This document shows, piece after piece, positions 18,663 through 27,695 of a stretch of DNA of 64,000 bases. The notes beneath the pieces are model-generated. The model was given only the letters and a program-made list of their open reading frames with translations. It was not told where the DNA came from and ran no database searches. Location: assembly GCF_002797595.1 (NCBI RefSeq), contig NZ_PGFE01000001.1, positions 248,001 through 312,000 on the forward strand. Reading direction: 5' to 3'. Numbering within the stretch: position 1 is the first letter of the stretch; every line of letters starts with the position of its first letter. The DNA comes from Sediminihabitans luteus (GTDB taxonomy: Bacteria > Actinomycetota > Actinomycetes > Actinomycetales > Cellulomonadaceae). A program made the position numbers and the translations under genes.

Positions 18663-19670
18663 GTGCTCGACGTCGCCGCGGACCTCCTCGACCAGCTGCG
18701 CTGCGGTCGCAGCGTCGTGGTCGCGACCACGGTCGGGGTGACCGGCAGCGCGCCGCGCCCCGTCGGCACGTCGATGGTCCTGACCTCGGACGACGGGCAC
18801 GGCAGCCGCGTCGTCGGCAGCCTCACGGGCGGGTGCGTCGAGGCCGCGGTGCTCGACGTCGCGCACGACGTCGCTCGCACCGGCCGACCCCGGCTTGAGC
18901 GGTTCGGGTTCGGCGACGACGCCGCGTTCGCGGTCGGTCTGGCGTGCGGCGGCGCGGTCGAGGTGCTCGTGCAGCGCCTCGACCCCGCGACCCTCCCCGC
19001 GACCGTGCGCAGCGCGCTCGAGGACGCGGTCGCCGAGCGCGACGTCCGCCTCGCGCTCGACCTGCCCTCCGGGCGCACCGTGCTGCTCGAGCGCGCCGCT
19101 CCCCCGCGATGCCTCGTAGTCGGGGCGATCGACCACGCCGCCGCCGTCGCCGAGCTCGCGGCGTTCCTCGGCTACCGGGTCACGGTCTGCGACGCGCGCG
19201 CCACGTTCGCGACGCGCGAGCGGTTCCCCGCGGCGCACGAGGTCGTCGTGGCCTGGCCCGACGCCTACCTCGCGAGCACGCCGACCGACGAACGGACCGT
19301 GCTGCTCGTGCTCACGCACGACGAGAAGTTCGACGTGCCCGTGCTCGCCGAGGCCCTCGGGCGCGACCTCGCGTTCGTCGGCGCCATGGGCTCACGCGCG
19401 ACCCACGCGCGCCGCGAGGCCGCGCTGCGCGCGCTCGGGGTCGACGACGCGGCGCTCGCGCGCGTGCGCGGGCCGGTCGGGCTCGACCTCGGGGCGCTGA
19501 CCCCCGCCGAGACCGCGGTCTCGATCCTGGCCGAGGTCGTCGCGGCCCGCACGGGCCGCACCGGCCGGCCGCTCACCGACGTCGCGGGCCCCATCCACGG
19601 GACCGCCGTCCAAGAGCTCGCCACGCCGGGACCGCGCCCCACGGACCCGGCCGCGCACGCGTCGTCCTGA
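18663..19670 (+). CDS. xdhC: XdhC-family molybdenum cofactor insertion/sulfuration protein
   Basis: A 335-residue XdhC/CoxF-family protein. XdhC binds molybdopterin, protects it during sulfuration and hands it to xanthine dehydrogenase. The N-terminal XdhC_CoxI domain shows VTGSAPRPVGTSMVL and GSLTGGCVEAAV, and the C-terminal Rossmann-like domain shows CLVVGAIDHAAAVAELAAFLGYRVTVCDAR and LAFVGAMGSRATHARR, with GLDLGALTPAETAVSILAEVVA near the end. It is the last gene of the importer operon and converges on the XDH genes, which it presumably serves. Confidence 0.93.
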   Translation: MLDVAADLLDQLRCGRSVVVATTVGVTGSAPRPVGTSMVLTSDDGHGSRVVGSLTGGCVEAAVLDVAHDVARTGRPRLERFGFGDDAAFAVGLACGGAVEVLVQRLDPATLPATVRSALEDAVAERDVRLALDLPSGRTVLLERAAPPRCLVVGAIDHAAAVAELAAFLGYRVTVCDARATFATRERFPAAHEVVVAWPDAYLASTPTDERTVLLVLTHDEKFDVPVLAEALGRDLAFVGAMGSRATHARREAALRALGVDDAALARVRGPVGLDLGALTPAETAVSILAEVVAARTGRTGRPLTDVAGPIHGTAVQELATPGPRPTDPAAHASS

Positions 19671-19671
19671 C

Positions 19672-22551
19672 TCACCCCTGGAGCGTGCGCCAGACTGCGT
19701 CCTTGGTCAGCGGCAGCGCGTAGGGGCGCACGCCCGTCGCGCGCGCCACCGCGTTCGCGAGCGCCGCCGCGACCGGGTTGTAGGGCGACTCGCTCATCGA
19801 CTTCGCGCCGTACGGGCCGAGGTCGTCGCTCGTGGACGCGAAGTACACCTCGGTGCGCGGCACGTCGGCGATCTGCGGCACGCGGTACGCCCGGAACGCG
19901 TCGGTCACGACCGCGCCCTCGTCGTCGAGCTGCACCTCCTCGAGCAGCGCGGTGCCGAGCGCCTGCGCGACGCCGCCCTCGACCTGCCCCCGGCACTGCT
20001 CGGGATTCATGACGGTACCCGCGTCCGCGGCCTGCACGGACTGCAGGACCTTGACCTCGCCCGTGCCCACGTCGACCGCGACGCGGAACGCGTGCACGTT
20101 GAACGCGACCGAGCGCAGCTCGCCGAGCTCCGCCCCCTCGACCACGACGCGCGGCTCGCCCAGCGGCCCCGTGCGGCGCAGCGCGGCCGGGACGGCCGCG
20201 ACGACGTCCGCGAACGGCACGAGCACCGCGCCGTCCGGACCAGGGACGCGGACGCCGTCCGCGACCACGACGCAGCCGGCCGGGTCGACCCCCGCCAGGG
20301 TCGCGGCGGTCTCGCGCAGCACGCGCGCGAGCTCGAGCGACGCGGCGTGCAGGGCCTTGCCCGCGACCGTCGTGCCCGCCGAGGCGAACGCCCCCGTGTC
20401 GTACCGGACCGCGTCGGTGTCGGACTGCCGCACCGCGACGCGGTCCGGCGTCGTGCCGAGCGCGGTCGCGACGATCTGCGTGTGCACGGTCGTGGTCCCG
20501 TTGCCGAACTCGGCCGTGCCCACGCCGATCTCGTAGCGCCCGTCCGGGCCGAGCGCGACGGTCACGTCGGCGCGGTGCCCGAACGGTGCCATGGTCGCGA
20601 TCAGCGCGACCGCCATGCCCTCGCCGACGCGCCATCGGGGACCCCGGGGCGCCTCGACCCCGTTGCCGCGCGCGAGCGCGTCCTGCGCGAGGTCGAGGCA
20701 CTGGTCGAGCCCGTACGAGCCGTACACGACGTCCGCGTGCGGCACGTCGGTCGTGGTCAGCAGCGGGTCGCCGTCACGCACCGCGTTGATGCGTCGCAGC
20801 TCGAACGGGTCGATGCCGAGGTCGAGCGCGAGCTGGTCCATCGCGGACTCGACGCCGAGGATCACCTGACCGAGGCCGTAGCCGCGGAACGCCCCCGAGG
20901 GCGGGGTGTTGGTGTAGACGGCCTCGGCGTCGACGCGCTTGTGGTCGGCCCGGTACACGCTGACCGACTCCTCGACCGCGTGGAACAGCACGCCGCGCGA
21001 GTGGTTGCCGTACGCGCCCGTGTCGCTCAGCACGACCACGTGCATCGCGGTCAGCCGCCCGTCGGCGTGCGCGCCGAGCGTGACCGAGACCCGCATCGGG
21101 TGCCGCAGCGTGGTGCGGACGAACTCCTCGGTGCGCGACATCTCGTAGCTCACGGGCCGGCCCAGGCGCAGCACCGCGAGCGCCACGAGGTCCTCCGTGA
21201 GCAGCTCCTGCTTGCCGCCGAACCCGCCGCCGACGCGCGCGGTCAGCACGCGCACGCTCGCGGGGTCGCGGTCGAACAGGCGCGCGATCTCGTCCCGCAC
21301 CAGGAACGGCACCTGGCTGCTCGTGCGCAGCACGAGCCGGCCGTCCTCGAGCCAGCCGACGCTCGCGTGCGTCTCGAGCTGCGCGTGCGCGACCCGCTGG
21401 GTGCTCCAGGTGCCCGTGACCGTCGCGTCCGATGCGGCGAGCGCTGCCGTGACGTCGCCGCGCTCGGCGTGGATCGCGAGCACGACGTTGCGCGACGCGT
21501 CGTCGACGCGGTCGGCCGGGGTGCGCTCGGGGTGCACGAGCGGCGCGCCCGGCGCACGGGCCTCCTCGGGGTCCAAGACGGCGGGGAGCACCTCGTACGT
21601 GACGTCGACCAGGCGCAACGCCTCGTGCGCGAGCCGTGCCGAGGTCGCGACGACCGCGACGACGCGCTGGCCGACGAACCGCACGACGTCGTCGAGCACG
21701 CGCGTGTCGTCCGGGTCGTCCTCGCGGTGCTCGTGGCGGCCGGTCGAGAACAGCAGGTCGGGGGCGTCCCGGTGCGTGAGCACGAGCTCGACGCCGTCGA
21801 GGGCCTCGGCGCGCGAGGCGTCGACCGCGACGACGCGCGCGTGCGCGTGGGGGCTGCCGAGCACCGCGAGGTGCAGCAGCCCGGGCACGTCGAGGTCGAG
21901 CGTGTAGGGCTCGGTGCCCGCCACGACGCGGCGGGCGGCCGGCGGGTGCACCGACGTGCCGACGGTGCCGACCGTGCCGGCGGTCCCGGGCTCGTCCGAC
22001 CGTCCGTCCGCGCGCCCGTCGGTCCGCAGGTCGGTGGGTCCGTCCGTCCGCGGGTCCGCGGACGCCGCGGTCCGCGCGCAGCCGCCCGTCCCGCACCCCC
22101 CGCCGACGCCGCACCGGACCGCGTCCTCGACCGCGCGGTACCCCGTGCAGCGGCACAGGTTGCCGCGCAGCAGGCGGTGCAGGCGTGACGGGTCGGCAGG
22201 GTCGTCGGGCGCGGCGAGGTCGGCCGGGGTCAGGGTCGAGGCGGTCACGACCATGCCCGGCGTGCAGAACCCGCACTGGAACCCGAAGTGCTCGACGAAC
22301 GCGTCCTGGACGGGGCGCCCGGCCTCGCCGAGCCCCGCCGCGGTCGTGACCGTGGTGCCCTCGGCACGGTGCGCGGGGTAGACGCACGAGTGCACGGGCA
22401 CGCCGTCGACGAGCACGGTGCACGCGCCGCAGTCCCCCGCGTCGCAGCCCTTCTTGACGGCGTACGTGCCCGTGCCGCGCAGGAGCGTGCGCAGGCACTG
22501 GCCGGGCTCGGGCGCGACTGCGTGCTCGACGCCGTCGACCGTGACCCTCAT
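19672..22551 (-). CDS. Xanthine dehydrogenase, fused 2Fe-2S and molybdenum subunits
   Basis: A 959-residue fusion. Residues 1-140 are the iron-sulfur part: plant-type 2Fe-2S cysteines C36, C41, C44, C56, and the second cluster C93, C96, C133, C135 (CGFC...CRC). A 60-residue Asp/Gly/Thr-rich linker follows. Residues from about 205 form the molybdopterin-binding aldehyde oxidase/XDH domain, with [21 protein letters not shown] and the C-terminal [18 protein letters not shown]. With the FAD protein encoded just upstream it would oxidise hypoxanthine/xanthine to urate, as the guaD context suggests; another heterocycle is possible. The ATG overlaps the stop of the FAD gene. Its end is 1 nt from the convergent xdhC. 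Confidence 0.9.
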   Translation of the reverse strand: MRVTVDGVEHAVAPEPGQCLRTLLRGTGTYAVKKGCDAGDCGACTVLVDGVPVHSCVYPAHRAEGTTVTTAAGLGEAGRPVQDAFVEHFGFQCGFCTPGMVVTASTLTPADLAAPDDPADPSRLHRLLRGNLCRCTGYRAVEDAVRCGVGGGCGTGGCARTAASADPRTDGPTDLRTDGRADGRSDEPGTAGTVGTVGTSVHPPAARRVVAGTEPYTLDLDVPGLLHLAVLGSPHAHARVVAVDASRAEALDGVELVLTHRDAPDLLFSTGRHEHREDDPDDTRVLDDVVRFVGQRVVAVVATSARLAHEALRLVDVTYEVLPAVLDPEEARAPGAPLVHPERTPADRVDDASRNVVLAIHAERGDVTAALAASDATVTGTWSTQRVAHAQLETHASVGWLEDGRLVLRTSSQVPFLVRDEIARLFDRDPASVRVLTARVGGGFGGKQELLTEDLVALAVLRLGRPVSYEMSRTEEFVRTTLRHPMRVSVTLGAHADGRLTAMHVVVLSDTGAYGNHSRGVLFHAVEESVSVYRADHKRVDAEAVYTNTPPSGAFRGYGLGQVILGVESAMDQLALDLGIDPFELRRINAVRDGDPLLTTTDVPHADVVYGSYGLDQCLDLAQDALARGNGVEAPRGPRWRVGEGMAVALIATMAPFGHRADVTVALGPDGRYEIGVGTAEFGNGTTTVHTQIVATALGTTPDRVAVRQSDTDAVRYDTGAFASAGTTVAGKALHAASLELARVLRETAATLAGVDPAGCVVVADGVRVPGPDGAVLVPFADVVAAVPAALRRTGPLGEPRVVVEGAELGELRSVAFNVHAFRVAVDVGTGEVKVLQSVQAADAGTVMNPEQCRGQVEGGVAQALGTALLEEVQLDDEGAVVTDAFRAYRVPQIADVPRTEVYFASTSDDLGPYGAKSMSESPYNPVAAALANAVARATGVRPYALPLTKDAVWRTLQG

Positions 22552-23372
22552 GCGACGTCCGGGGCCCCGGCCGCGAGCTCGTCGCGCACCTCGCGCGCGA
22601 GCAGGCCCGTGACCGCCCGCCGCCAGTCCGCCGAGCCGTGCGGGTCGGTGAACCACGCGTCGATCTCGCGCACGTCGTGCGCGAGACGGTCGACCGCGGG
22701 GGTGTCGTCGTAGCGCAGCACCACGGGCCGGGTGGTCGCGGCGTGCACGACGACGGTCCACGCGCCGTCCTCGTCGACCCGGCCGACGACGAGTGCCCCC
22801 GACCGCCCGACGGCCGAGAGCGCGATGCGGCGCGACGCGGTGCGGGCGCGCAGCGCGCGCTCGGGGATCTCGACCGCCCGCAGCACCTCGCCGGGCGCGA
22901 GGGTCGTGACGCCGTTGCCGACCACGAGGTCGGCGACGCGCACGCGCCGGTCGGTGCCGTCGGGGCACCACACGAGCGCGTCGGCGTCGAGCGCCGCGCA
23001 CAGCGTGACGATCGCGCCCGCCGCGAAGCCGCGCGCCACGTTGCCGCCGACCGTGGCGACGGTCTGCACCTTGAACGACGCGAGCAGGGCGTCGGCGCAG
23101 CGCTGCAGGAGCGGGTGCGCCGTCCAGCCGTCGGCCGCGGGGATCGTCGCGAGGGTCGCGACCGTGCACGTCGCGGCGAGCGTGAGCCCTGCGGGCGTGC
23201 GCTCCCACGGGGTCCAGCCCATGGTCGTGAGGTCCACCAGCGCCGTGACCGCCGGCGGCTGCGGTTCGGAGAACAGCCACGTGCCCCCGGCCATGAGGCA
23301 CTCCCCGCGCGCGAGCACGAGGTCCTCGCGCCGTCGTGCCCGCCGGACCGTCGCGATGCCCGTCAGATCCAC
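22548..23372 (-). CDS. Xanthine dehydrogenase FAD-binding subunit
   Basis: A 274-residue protein of the CoxM/XdhB FAD-binding family. The FAD motifs are degenerate but in place: [14 protein letters not shown] matches the AGGT loop and [20 protein letters not shown] the second FAD loop. It passes electrons from the Fe-S domain to an acceptor. The GTG at 23372 is chosen because GGGAG lies 5 nt upstream; the frame stays open for 35 more codons through palindromic DNA. It is the first gene of the xdh operon. Confidence 0.9.
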   Translation of the reverse strand: MDLTGIATVRRARRREDLVLARGECLMAGGTWLFSEPQPPAVTALVDLTTMGWTPWERTPAGLTLAATCTVATLATIPAADGWTAHPLLQRCADALLASFKVQTVATVGGNVARGFAAGAIVTLCAALDADALVWCPDGTDRRVRVADLVVGNGVTTLAPGEVLRAVEIPERALRARTASRRIALSAVGRSGALVVGRVDEDGAWTVVVHAATTRPVVLRYDDTPAVDRLAHDVREIDAWFTDPHGSADWRRAVTGLLAREVRDELAAGAPDVA

Positions 23373-23425
23373 TGCTGCTCCCGTCGTCGACTGCGCGCAG
23401 TCAAGCACCGGCAGGTGTCGGGCAT

Positions 23426-23441
23426 GTGACCGGACGGTCAC
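23426..23441. promoter_or_regulatory. Operator-like palindrome upstream of xdh operon
   Basis: GTGACCG-GA-CGGTCAC is a perfect 16-bp palindrome about 55-70 bp upstream of the FAD-subunit start, the size of a TetR- or MarR-type operator. Confidence 0.45.
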
Positions 23442-23451
23442 GGGACGGTAC

Positions 23452-23484
23452 GACCGCGGTGCCCGGACGGGGGGCACCGCGGTC
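23452..23484. repeat. Inverted repeat next to the minisatellite
   Basis: GACCGCGGTGCCC (23452-23464) and its exact complement (23472-23484) flank a 7-nt loop. The right arm runs into the first unit of the 32-bp tandem repeat. Confidence 0.8.
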
Positions 23485-23647
23485 GAGGGGTTGCCACGGT
23501 CATGAGCGCAGCGGTCGAGGGGTTGCCGCGGTCATGAGCGCAGCGGTCGAGGGGTTGCCGCGGTCATGAGCGCAGCGGTCGAGGGGTTGCCGCGGTCATG
23601 AGCGCCGCGGTCGAGGGGTTGCCGCGGTCATGAGCGCAGCGGTCGTG
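23479..23647. repeat. 32-bp tandem repeat, five copies plus a partial
   Basis: Five contiguous units start at 23479, 23511, 23543, 23575 and 23607, followed by a partial unit from 23639. Each unit begins GCGGTCGAGGGGTTGC and ends with CATGAGCGCA. Only single-base differences occur (unit 1 has CCACGG for CCGCGG; unit 4 ends GCC). The array fills most of the gap between the xdh FAD gene and phoH. It has no spacers and a period that is not a multiple of three. Confidence 0.95.
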
Positions 23648-23660
23648 GGTACGACCGACC

Positions 23661-25022
23661 TCAGACCTCGAGCGACTCGAGCATCTCCGTCACGAGCGCC
23701 GCGACGGGCGAGCGCTCGGAGCGCGTGAGCGTCACGTGCGCGAACAGCGGGTGCCCCTTGAGAGCCTCGATGACGGCCGCGACGCCGTCGTGTCGCCCGA
23801 CGCGCAGGTTGTCGCGCTGCGCGACGTCGTGCGTGAGCACCACGCGCGAGGACTGCCCGATGCGCGAGAGCACGGTCAGCAGCACGTTGCGCTCGAGCGA
23901 CTGCGCCTCGTCGACGATCACGAACGAGTCGTGCAGCGACCGGCCGCGGATGTGCGTCAGCGGCAGCACCTCGAGGAGCCCGCGGTCCATGACCTCCTCG
24001 AGCACCTCGGTCGACACGAGCGCGCCGAGCGTGTCGAACACGGCCTGCGCCCAGGGGCCCATCTTCTCGCCCGCGTCCCCGGGGAGGTAGCCGAGCTCCT
24101 GGCCGCCGACCGCGTAGATCGGGCGGAAGACCACGACCTTGCGGTGCTGGTTGCGCTCGAGCACGGCCTCGAGTCCCGCGCACAGCGCGAGGGCCGACTT
24201 GCCCGTGCCCGCCCGCCCGCCGAGCGAGACGATCCCGACGGACTCGTCGAGCAGCAGGTCGATCGCGACGCGCTGCTCGGCCGAGCGGCCGTGCACGCCG
24301 AACAGGTCCTGGTCGCCGCGCACGAGCTGCACGTGCTTGTCGGCGGTGACGCGCCCGAGCGCCGAGCCGCGCGGCGAGTGCACGACGAGGCCCGTGTGGC
24401 ACAGCAGCGGCCCGGCTGCCTCGACCGCCTGCGGGTCGAGGCCGGCGATCTCGACGTGCTCGTGCTCCCACAGCTGGGCCATGCTCTCGTCGCTCACGTC
24501 GATCTCGCTCATGCCCGTCCAGCCCGAGTCGACCGCGAGCTCGGCCCGGTACTCCTCGGCGGGCAGGCCGACCGCGGACGCCTTGACGCGCATCGGCAGG
24601 TCCTTGGACACCACGGTCACGAGCTTGCCCTCGGCCGCGAGGTTCGCGGCGACCGACAGGATGCGCGTGTCGTTGTCGCCGAGCCGGAACCCGGCGGGCA
24701 GCACCGAGGAGTCGGTGTGGTTGAGCTCGACCCGGATCGTGCCGCCCGCGGCGCCCGCCGGGACGGGCGCGTCGAGCCGCCCGTGCGTGATCCGCAGGTC
24801 GTCGAGCATGCGCAGCGCGTTGCGCGCGAAGTACCCGAGCTCGGCGTGGTGGCGCTTGGCCTCGAGCTCGGTGATCACGACGACGGGAAGGACGACGTCG
24901 TGCTCGGCGAACCGGTAGATCGCGCGGGGGTCCGAGAGCAGGACCGACGTGTCGATGACGAAGGTGCGGCGCCCTGCCTCGGGCGACGGTGCTGCGACGT
25001 GCGTTCCTTCGGTGTGGACCAC
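23661..25022 (-). CDS. phoH: PhoH-family ATPase with PIN domain (PhoH2)
   Basis: A 453-residue PhoH2-type protein. The N-terminal PIN domain (about residues 20-150) has [15 protein letters not shown] with the catalytic Asp near 24 and [10 protein letters not shown] later. The C-terminal PhoH ATPase/helicase domain has Walker [17 protein letters not shown] and the Walker B-like [11 protein letters not shown]. PhoH2 proteins of mycobacteria are sequence-specific RNA helicase/RNases. The GTG start has GGAGGGAG close upstream. A leader of more than 100 nt with two hairpins separates it from the MFS gene. Confidence 0.93.
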   Translation of the reverse strand: MVHTEGTHVAAPSPEAGRRTFVIDTSVLLSDPRAIYRFAEHDVVLPVVVITELEAKRHHAELGYFARNALRMLDDLRITHGRLDAPVPAGAAGGTIRVELNHTDSSVLPAGFRLGDNDTRILSVAANLAAEGKLVTVVSKDLPMRVKASAVGLPAEEYRAELAVDSGWTGMSEIDVSDESMAQLWEHEHVEIAGLDPQAVEAAGPLLCHTGLVVHSPRGSALGRVTADKHVQLVRGDQDLFGVHGRSAEQRVAIDLLLDESVGIVSLGGRAGTGKSALALCAGLEAVLERNQHRKVVVFRPIYAVGGQELGYLPGDAGEKMGPWAQAVFDTLGALVSTEVLEEVMDRGLLEVLPLTHIRGRSLHDSFVIVDEAQSLERNVLLTVLSRIGQSSRVVLTHDVAQRDNLRVGRHDGVAAVIEALKGHPLFAHVTLTRSERSPVAALVTEMLESLEV

Positions 25023-25145
25023 GGCAGGCTCCCTCCGGCGCGTGTCAGCGCCGTTCGTGCTGGGTGGGACGGTCGGCCGGCCCGGACGTGCGGGCCGGGG
25101 ACCGGCCCTCCCGCCTGGAGCAAGACTCCATGGGTGGCCTCCCGG

Positions 25146-25199
25146 AGGACGGCGTGCGCCGTCCTTGCAGCAGAAGTTACGCCTGTGTCATTCAGGCGT
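25146..25199. promoter_or_regulatory. Two hairpins between MFS gene and phoH
   Basis: AGGACGGCG-TG-CGCCGTCCT (25146-25165) is a 20-bp palindrome. ACGCCTG (25179-25185) pairs with CAGGCGT (25193-25199). The second may terminate the MFS transcript and the first may lie in the phoH leader; the exact role is unknown. Confidence 0.45.
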
Positions 25200-25240
25200 C
25201 GACCCCAGCACGGCGAGTCGCGCGATTCGTCATCGGACGT

Positions 25241-26890
25241 TTACCGGGAGGTCGGCTCCTCGTGCTGGGTCGAGCTCATGAACAGCGTGCACACGAACCC
25301 GAGCACGAGCACCGCCGCGGTCACGAGCAGGGTCTGCCCGACGGCGTCCGCGAACCCCTGGTGGAACGCCGTGGTCGCGGCCTGGGTGACCTGCGCCGCG
25401 ACGTCGTCCGGCACCCCCGGCGGGAGCTGGACGCTGCCCATCGAGGTCGACCCGGCGTCCGCCCCGACCGCCGAGAACCCGTCGACGAACGGCTGGCGCA
25501 GCGCCTCGGGCAGCGAGGACGCGACCTCGCGCGCGGCCGCAGGCAGCTCGACCGCGAGGCGCGAGCTCAGCGTCACGACGATCGCGGCCGAGCCGATCAC
25601 GCCGCCGACCTGACGGTTGGTGTTGAACGCACCCGCGCCCGCACCCGCGGTGCGGTGGTCGAGCCCCGACGTCGCGAGGTTGGACAACGGCGAGAACACG
25701 CAGCCCGTGCCGAGGCCGAACAGCATCATGGGGGCGACGAACGCCCACGCCGAGGCGTCGGGCGCGATCACGAGGCTCAGCCAGGCGACCGCGCCGGCGA
25801 TCGCGGCGAAGCCGAACGCGACGACCCACTTGGCCGGCAGGCGGTCGGACGCCCGGCCCGCGAGCGGCGCGACGACGCCCGAGACGAGGGACGACGGCAG
25901 GTTGATGAGCGCCGCCTGGATCGGCGTCAGGCCGAGGATCGTCTGCAGGAAGATCGTCAGCGGGAAGAAGATGCCGATCATCGCGAACGAGATCGCCATG
26001 CCGTCGACGTTCGCGAGCGAGAAGTTGCGCGAGCGGAACAGGCGCAGCGGGAGCAGCGCGTCGTCGCGCAGGCGGCGCTGCCACAGCACGAACGCGACGA
26101 TCACGAGCACGCCGAGGCCGATGATCCCCCAGATCGAGAACGGCCCCCACACGTGGCCCCAGTCGTAGGTCTCGCCCTCCTGGATGCCGAAGATGAGCAG
26201 CCCGAGCCCGACCACCGAGAGCACGACGCCGACGACGTCGAGGCGCGCGTCCCTGGTCGCGAGGTTCGGCAGGCGCCTCGACGCCATCCACAGCGCGAGC
26301 GCGCCCACGGGGATGTTGACCCAGAAGATCCACTCCCAGCCCCACGTCTCGACGAACACGCCGCCGAGCAGCGGGCCCGCGATCGTCGCGACGCCCGCGG
26401 TCGCGCCCCACAGACCGAGCGCGGCACCGCGCTGCGCGGCCGGGAACACGCGCGTGATCATCGACATCGTCTGCGGCGTCATGAGCGCCGCGCCGACGCC
26501 CTGCACCACCCGGAACGCGATGAGGTAGCCGATCTCGGGCGTCGAGCCGAGCTCGCCCGAGAACCCGCAGAAGAACGACGAGACCGTGAAGACGACCAGG
26601 CCGACGACGAACACGGACTTGGGCCCGTACTTGTCGCCGAGGCGCCCCGCGAACAGCATGAGCACCGCGTACGAGAGCAGGTAGGAGCTGTTGACCCATC
26701 CGACCGAGGTGAGGCTCGCGTCGAACGACGACGTGAGCGTCGGGATCGCGATGTTCACGATCGTGGTGTCGACCATGATCATGAAGAAGCCGAGGATCAG
26801 CGGCGGGAGCACGCTCCACGCGGAGCGGCCGTGCAGGTCGACGAGCGGGGTCACGGGCGTGCGCCCGGCCGCCGGGGTCGAGGCGGTCAT
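25241..26890 (-). CDS. MFS multidrug transporter, DHA2 (EmrB/QacA) family
   Basis: A 549-residue drug:H+ antiporter with 14 predicted helices. The family motifs are visible: MVDTTIVNIAIPTL in helix 1 (motif D1), GRLGDKYGPKSVFVVG (motif A) and GVATIAGPLLGGVFVETWGWEWIFWVNIPVG (motif C plus the DHA2 hallmark), given here in parts. It would expel hydrophobic or cationic compounds. The ATG overlaps the stop of the upstream PadR gene, and AGGAG lies 5 nt before it, so regulator and pump form one operon. Confidence 0.94.
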   Translation of the reverse strand: MTASTPAAGRTPVTPLVDLHGRSAWSVLPPLILGFFMIMVDTTIVNIAIPTLTSSFDASLTSVGWVNSSYLLSYAVLMLFAGRLGDKYGPKSVFVVGLVVFTVSSFFCGFSGELGSTPEIGYLIAFRVVQGVGAALMTPQTMSMITRVFPAAQRGAALGLWGATAGVATIAGPLLGGVFVETWGWEWIFWVNIPVGALALWMASRRLPNLATRDARLDVVGVVLSVVGLGLLIFGIQEGETYDWGHVWGPFSIWGIIGLGVLVIVAFVLWQRRLRDDALLPLRLFRSRNFSLANVDGMAISFAMIGIFFPLTIFLQTILGLTPIQAALINLPSSLVSGVVAPLAGRASDRLPAKWVVAFGFAAIAGAVAWLSLVIAPDASAWAFVAPMMLFGLGTGCVFSPLSNLATSGLDHRTAGAGAGAFNTNRQVGGVIGSAAIVVTLSSRLAVELPAAAREVASSLPEALRQPFVDGFSAVGADAGSTSMGSVQLPPGVPDDVAAQVTQAATTAFHQGFADAVGQTLLVTAAVLVLGFVCTLFMSSTQHEEPTSR

Positions 26891-27558
26891 GAGGTCTCCT
26901 GGGAGTCGTGCGGGCCCGGGTCGGGCAGGGGTTCGGTGCGTCGTGCAGGTGCGGTGCCGGCGGCCGTTCCGGGCGGACGTCGCGCGGGCAGCTCCTCGGT
27001 CCAGCTCGGCGAGCCGTTCCCGAGCTCCGTGAGCAGCGCGTCGAGCCAGGCGGTCTCGGCCCGGGCCATGTGGATCTCGTGCTCCGCGTCCAGCATGAAC
27101 CGGCGGGGCACGCCCCGCTCGCGAGCGGTGCGGTAGCGCGCGTCGAGGTCGGCGCGCCGGGCCTCGGTCGCGTCGCGGCGGGTGCGCAGCAGGTCGGCCA
27201 CGGTGGCCGGGTCGAGCTCGTCGAGCATCGACAGGCCGACCGGGAACCGGGGGTACTCGGGCGCGAGGTCGGCGACGAGCTCGCGCACGCGCTGCACGAG
27301 CGCCTGGCGACCCGGGGCGGTGATCGCGTACGTGGTGCGCTCGGGACGGTTGCCGCCGCGGTCGGTCCCGACGGTCTCGACGAGCCCGAGCGCCCCGAGC
27401 TTGTCGACCGCGTGGTAGACCGCGCCCGGGCTGAGCCGCACGAGGCGGTCGTCGGCGCGGCGCCGCAGCGTCGCGAGGATCTCGTACGGGTGGCTCGGCC
27501 CCTCCGCGAGCGTGCTGAGCACGATCGTCGCGACGGGGGTCAGCGCGTCGCGGGTCAT
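26887..27558 (-). CDS. PadR-family transcriptional regulator
   Basis: A 223-residue PadR regulator. The winged-helix core is VLSTLAEGPSHPYEILATL, LSPGAVYHAVDKLGALGLVE and the wing NRPERTTYAITAPGR. A C-terminal helical dimerisation domain (Vir_act_alpha_C type) occupies about residues 90-185, followed by a Pro-rich tail. PadR proteins repress adjacent efflux genes until ligand binds; here the pump is the next gene with a 4-nt overlap, a classical arrangement. Confidence 0.92.
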   Translation of the reverse strand: MTRDALTPVATIVLSTLAEGPSHPYEILATLRRRADDRLVRLSPGAVYHAVDKLGALGLVETVGTDRGGNRPERTTYAITAPGRQALVQRVRELVADLAPEYPRFPVGLSMLDELDPATVADLLRTRRDATEARRADLDARYRTARERGVPRRFMLDAEHEIHMARAETAWLDALLTELGNGSPSWTEELPARRPPGTAAGTAPARRTEPLPDPGPHDSQETS

Positions 27559-27644
27559 CCGTGCTCCGTTCCACCGGGTCGTCGGGTCGTCGGGTCGTCG
27601 GGTGCTGCTCGTCGGGCTCGCCCAGGCGATGCTCCCGGTGAATC

Positions 27645-27666
27645 ATTCCGGGAGGAATATACCTCC
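27645..27666. promoter_or_regulatory. Overlapping palindromes between padR and amidase genes
   Basis: ATTCC-GGGA-GGAAT (27645-27658) overlaps GGAGG-AATATA-CCTCC (27651-27666). This AT-rich core lies in the divergent promoter region and is the best candidate for the PadR autoregulatory operator, although it does not match the ATGT-N8-ACAT form of other PadR sites. Confidence 0.4.
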
Positions 27667-27683
27667 GCGTCGGCGGTCCGCCC

Positions 27684-27689
27684 TACAGT
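27684..27689 (+). promoter_or_regulatory. Leaderless -10 box of amidase gene
   Basis: TACAGT is followed by exactly 6 nt and the ATG at 27696. Confidence 0.6.
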
Positions 27690-27695
27690 CGAGGG

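Noticed and set aside
22552-23301. 1209-residue xanthine dehydrogenase including a third N-terminal domain
   Set aside because: The first 250 residues are the shadow of the FAD-subunit gene; the 2Fe-2S domain begins at the ATG at 22551.
23479-23647. CRISPR array
   Set aside because: The 32-bp units are contiguous with no spacers, and no cas genes are present in the window.
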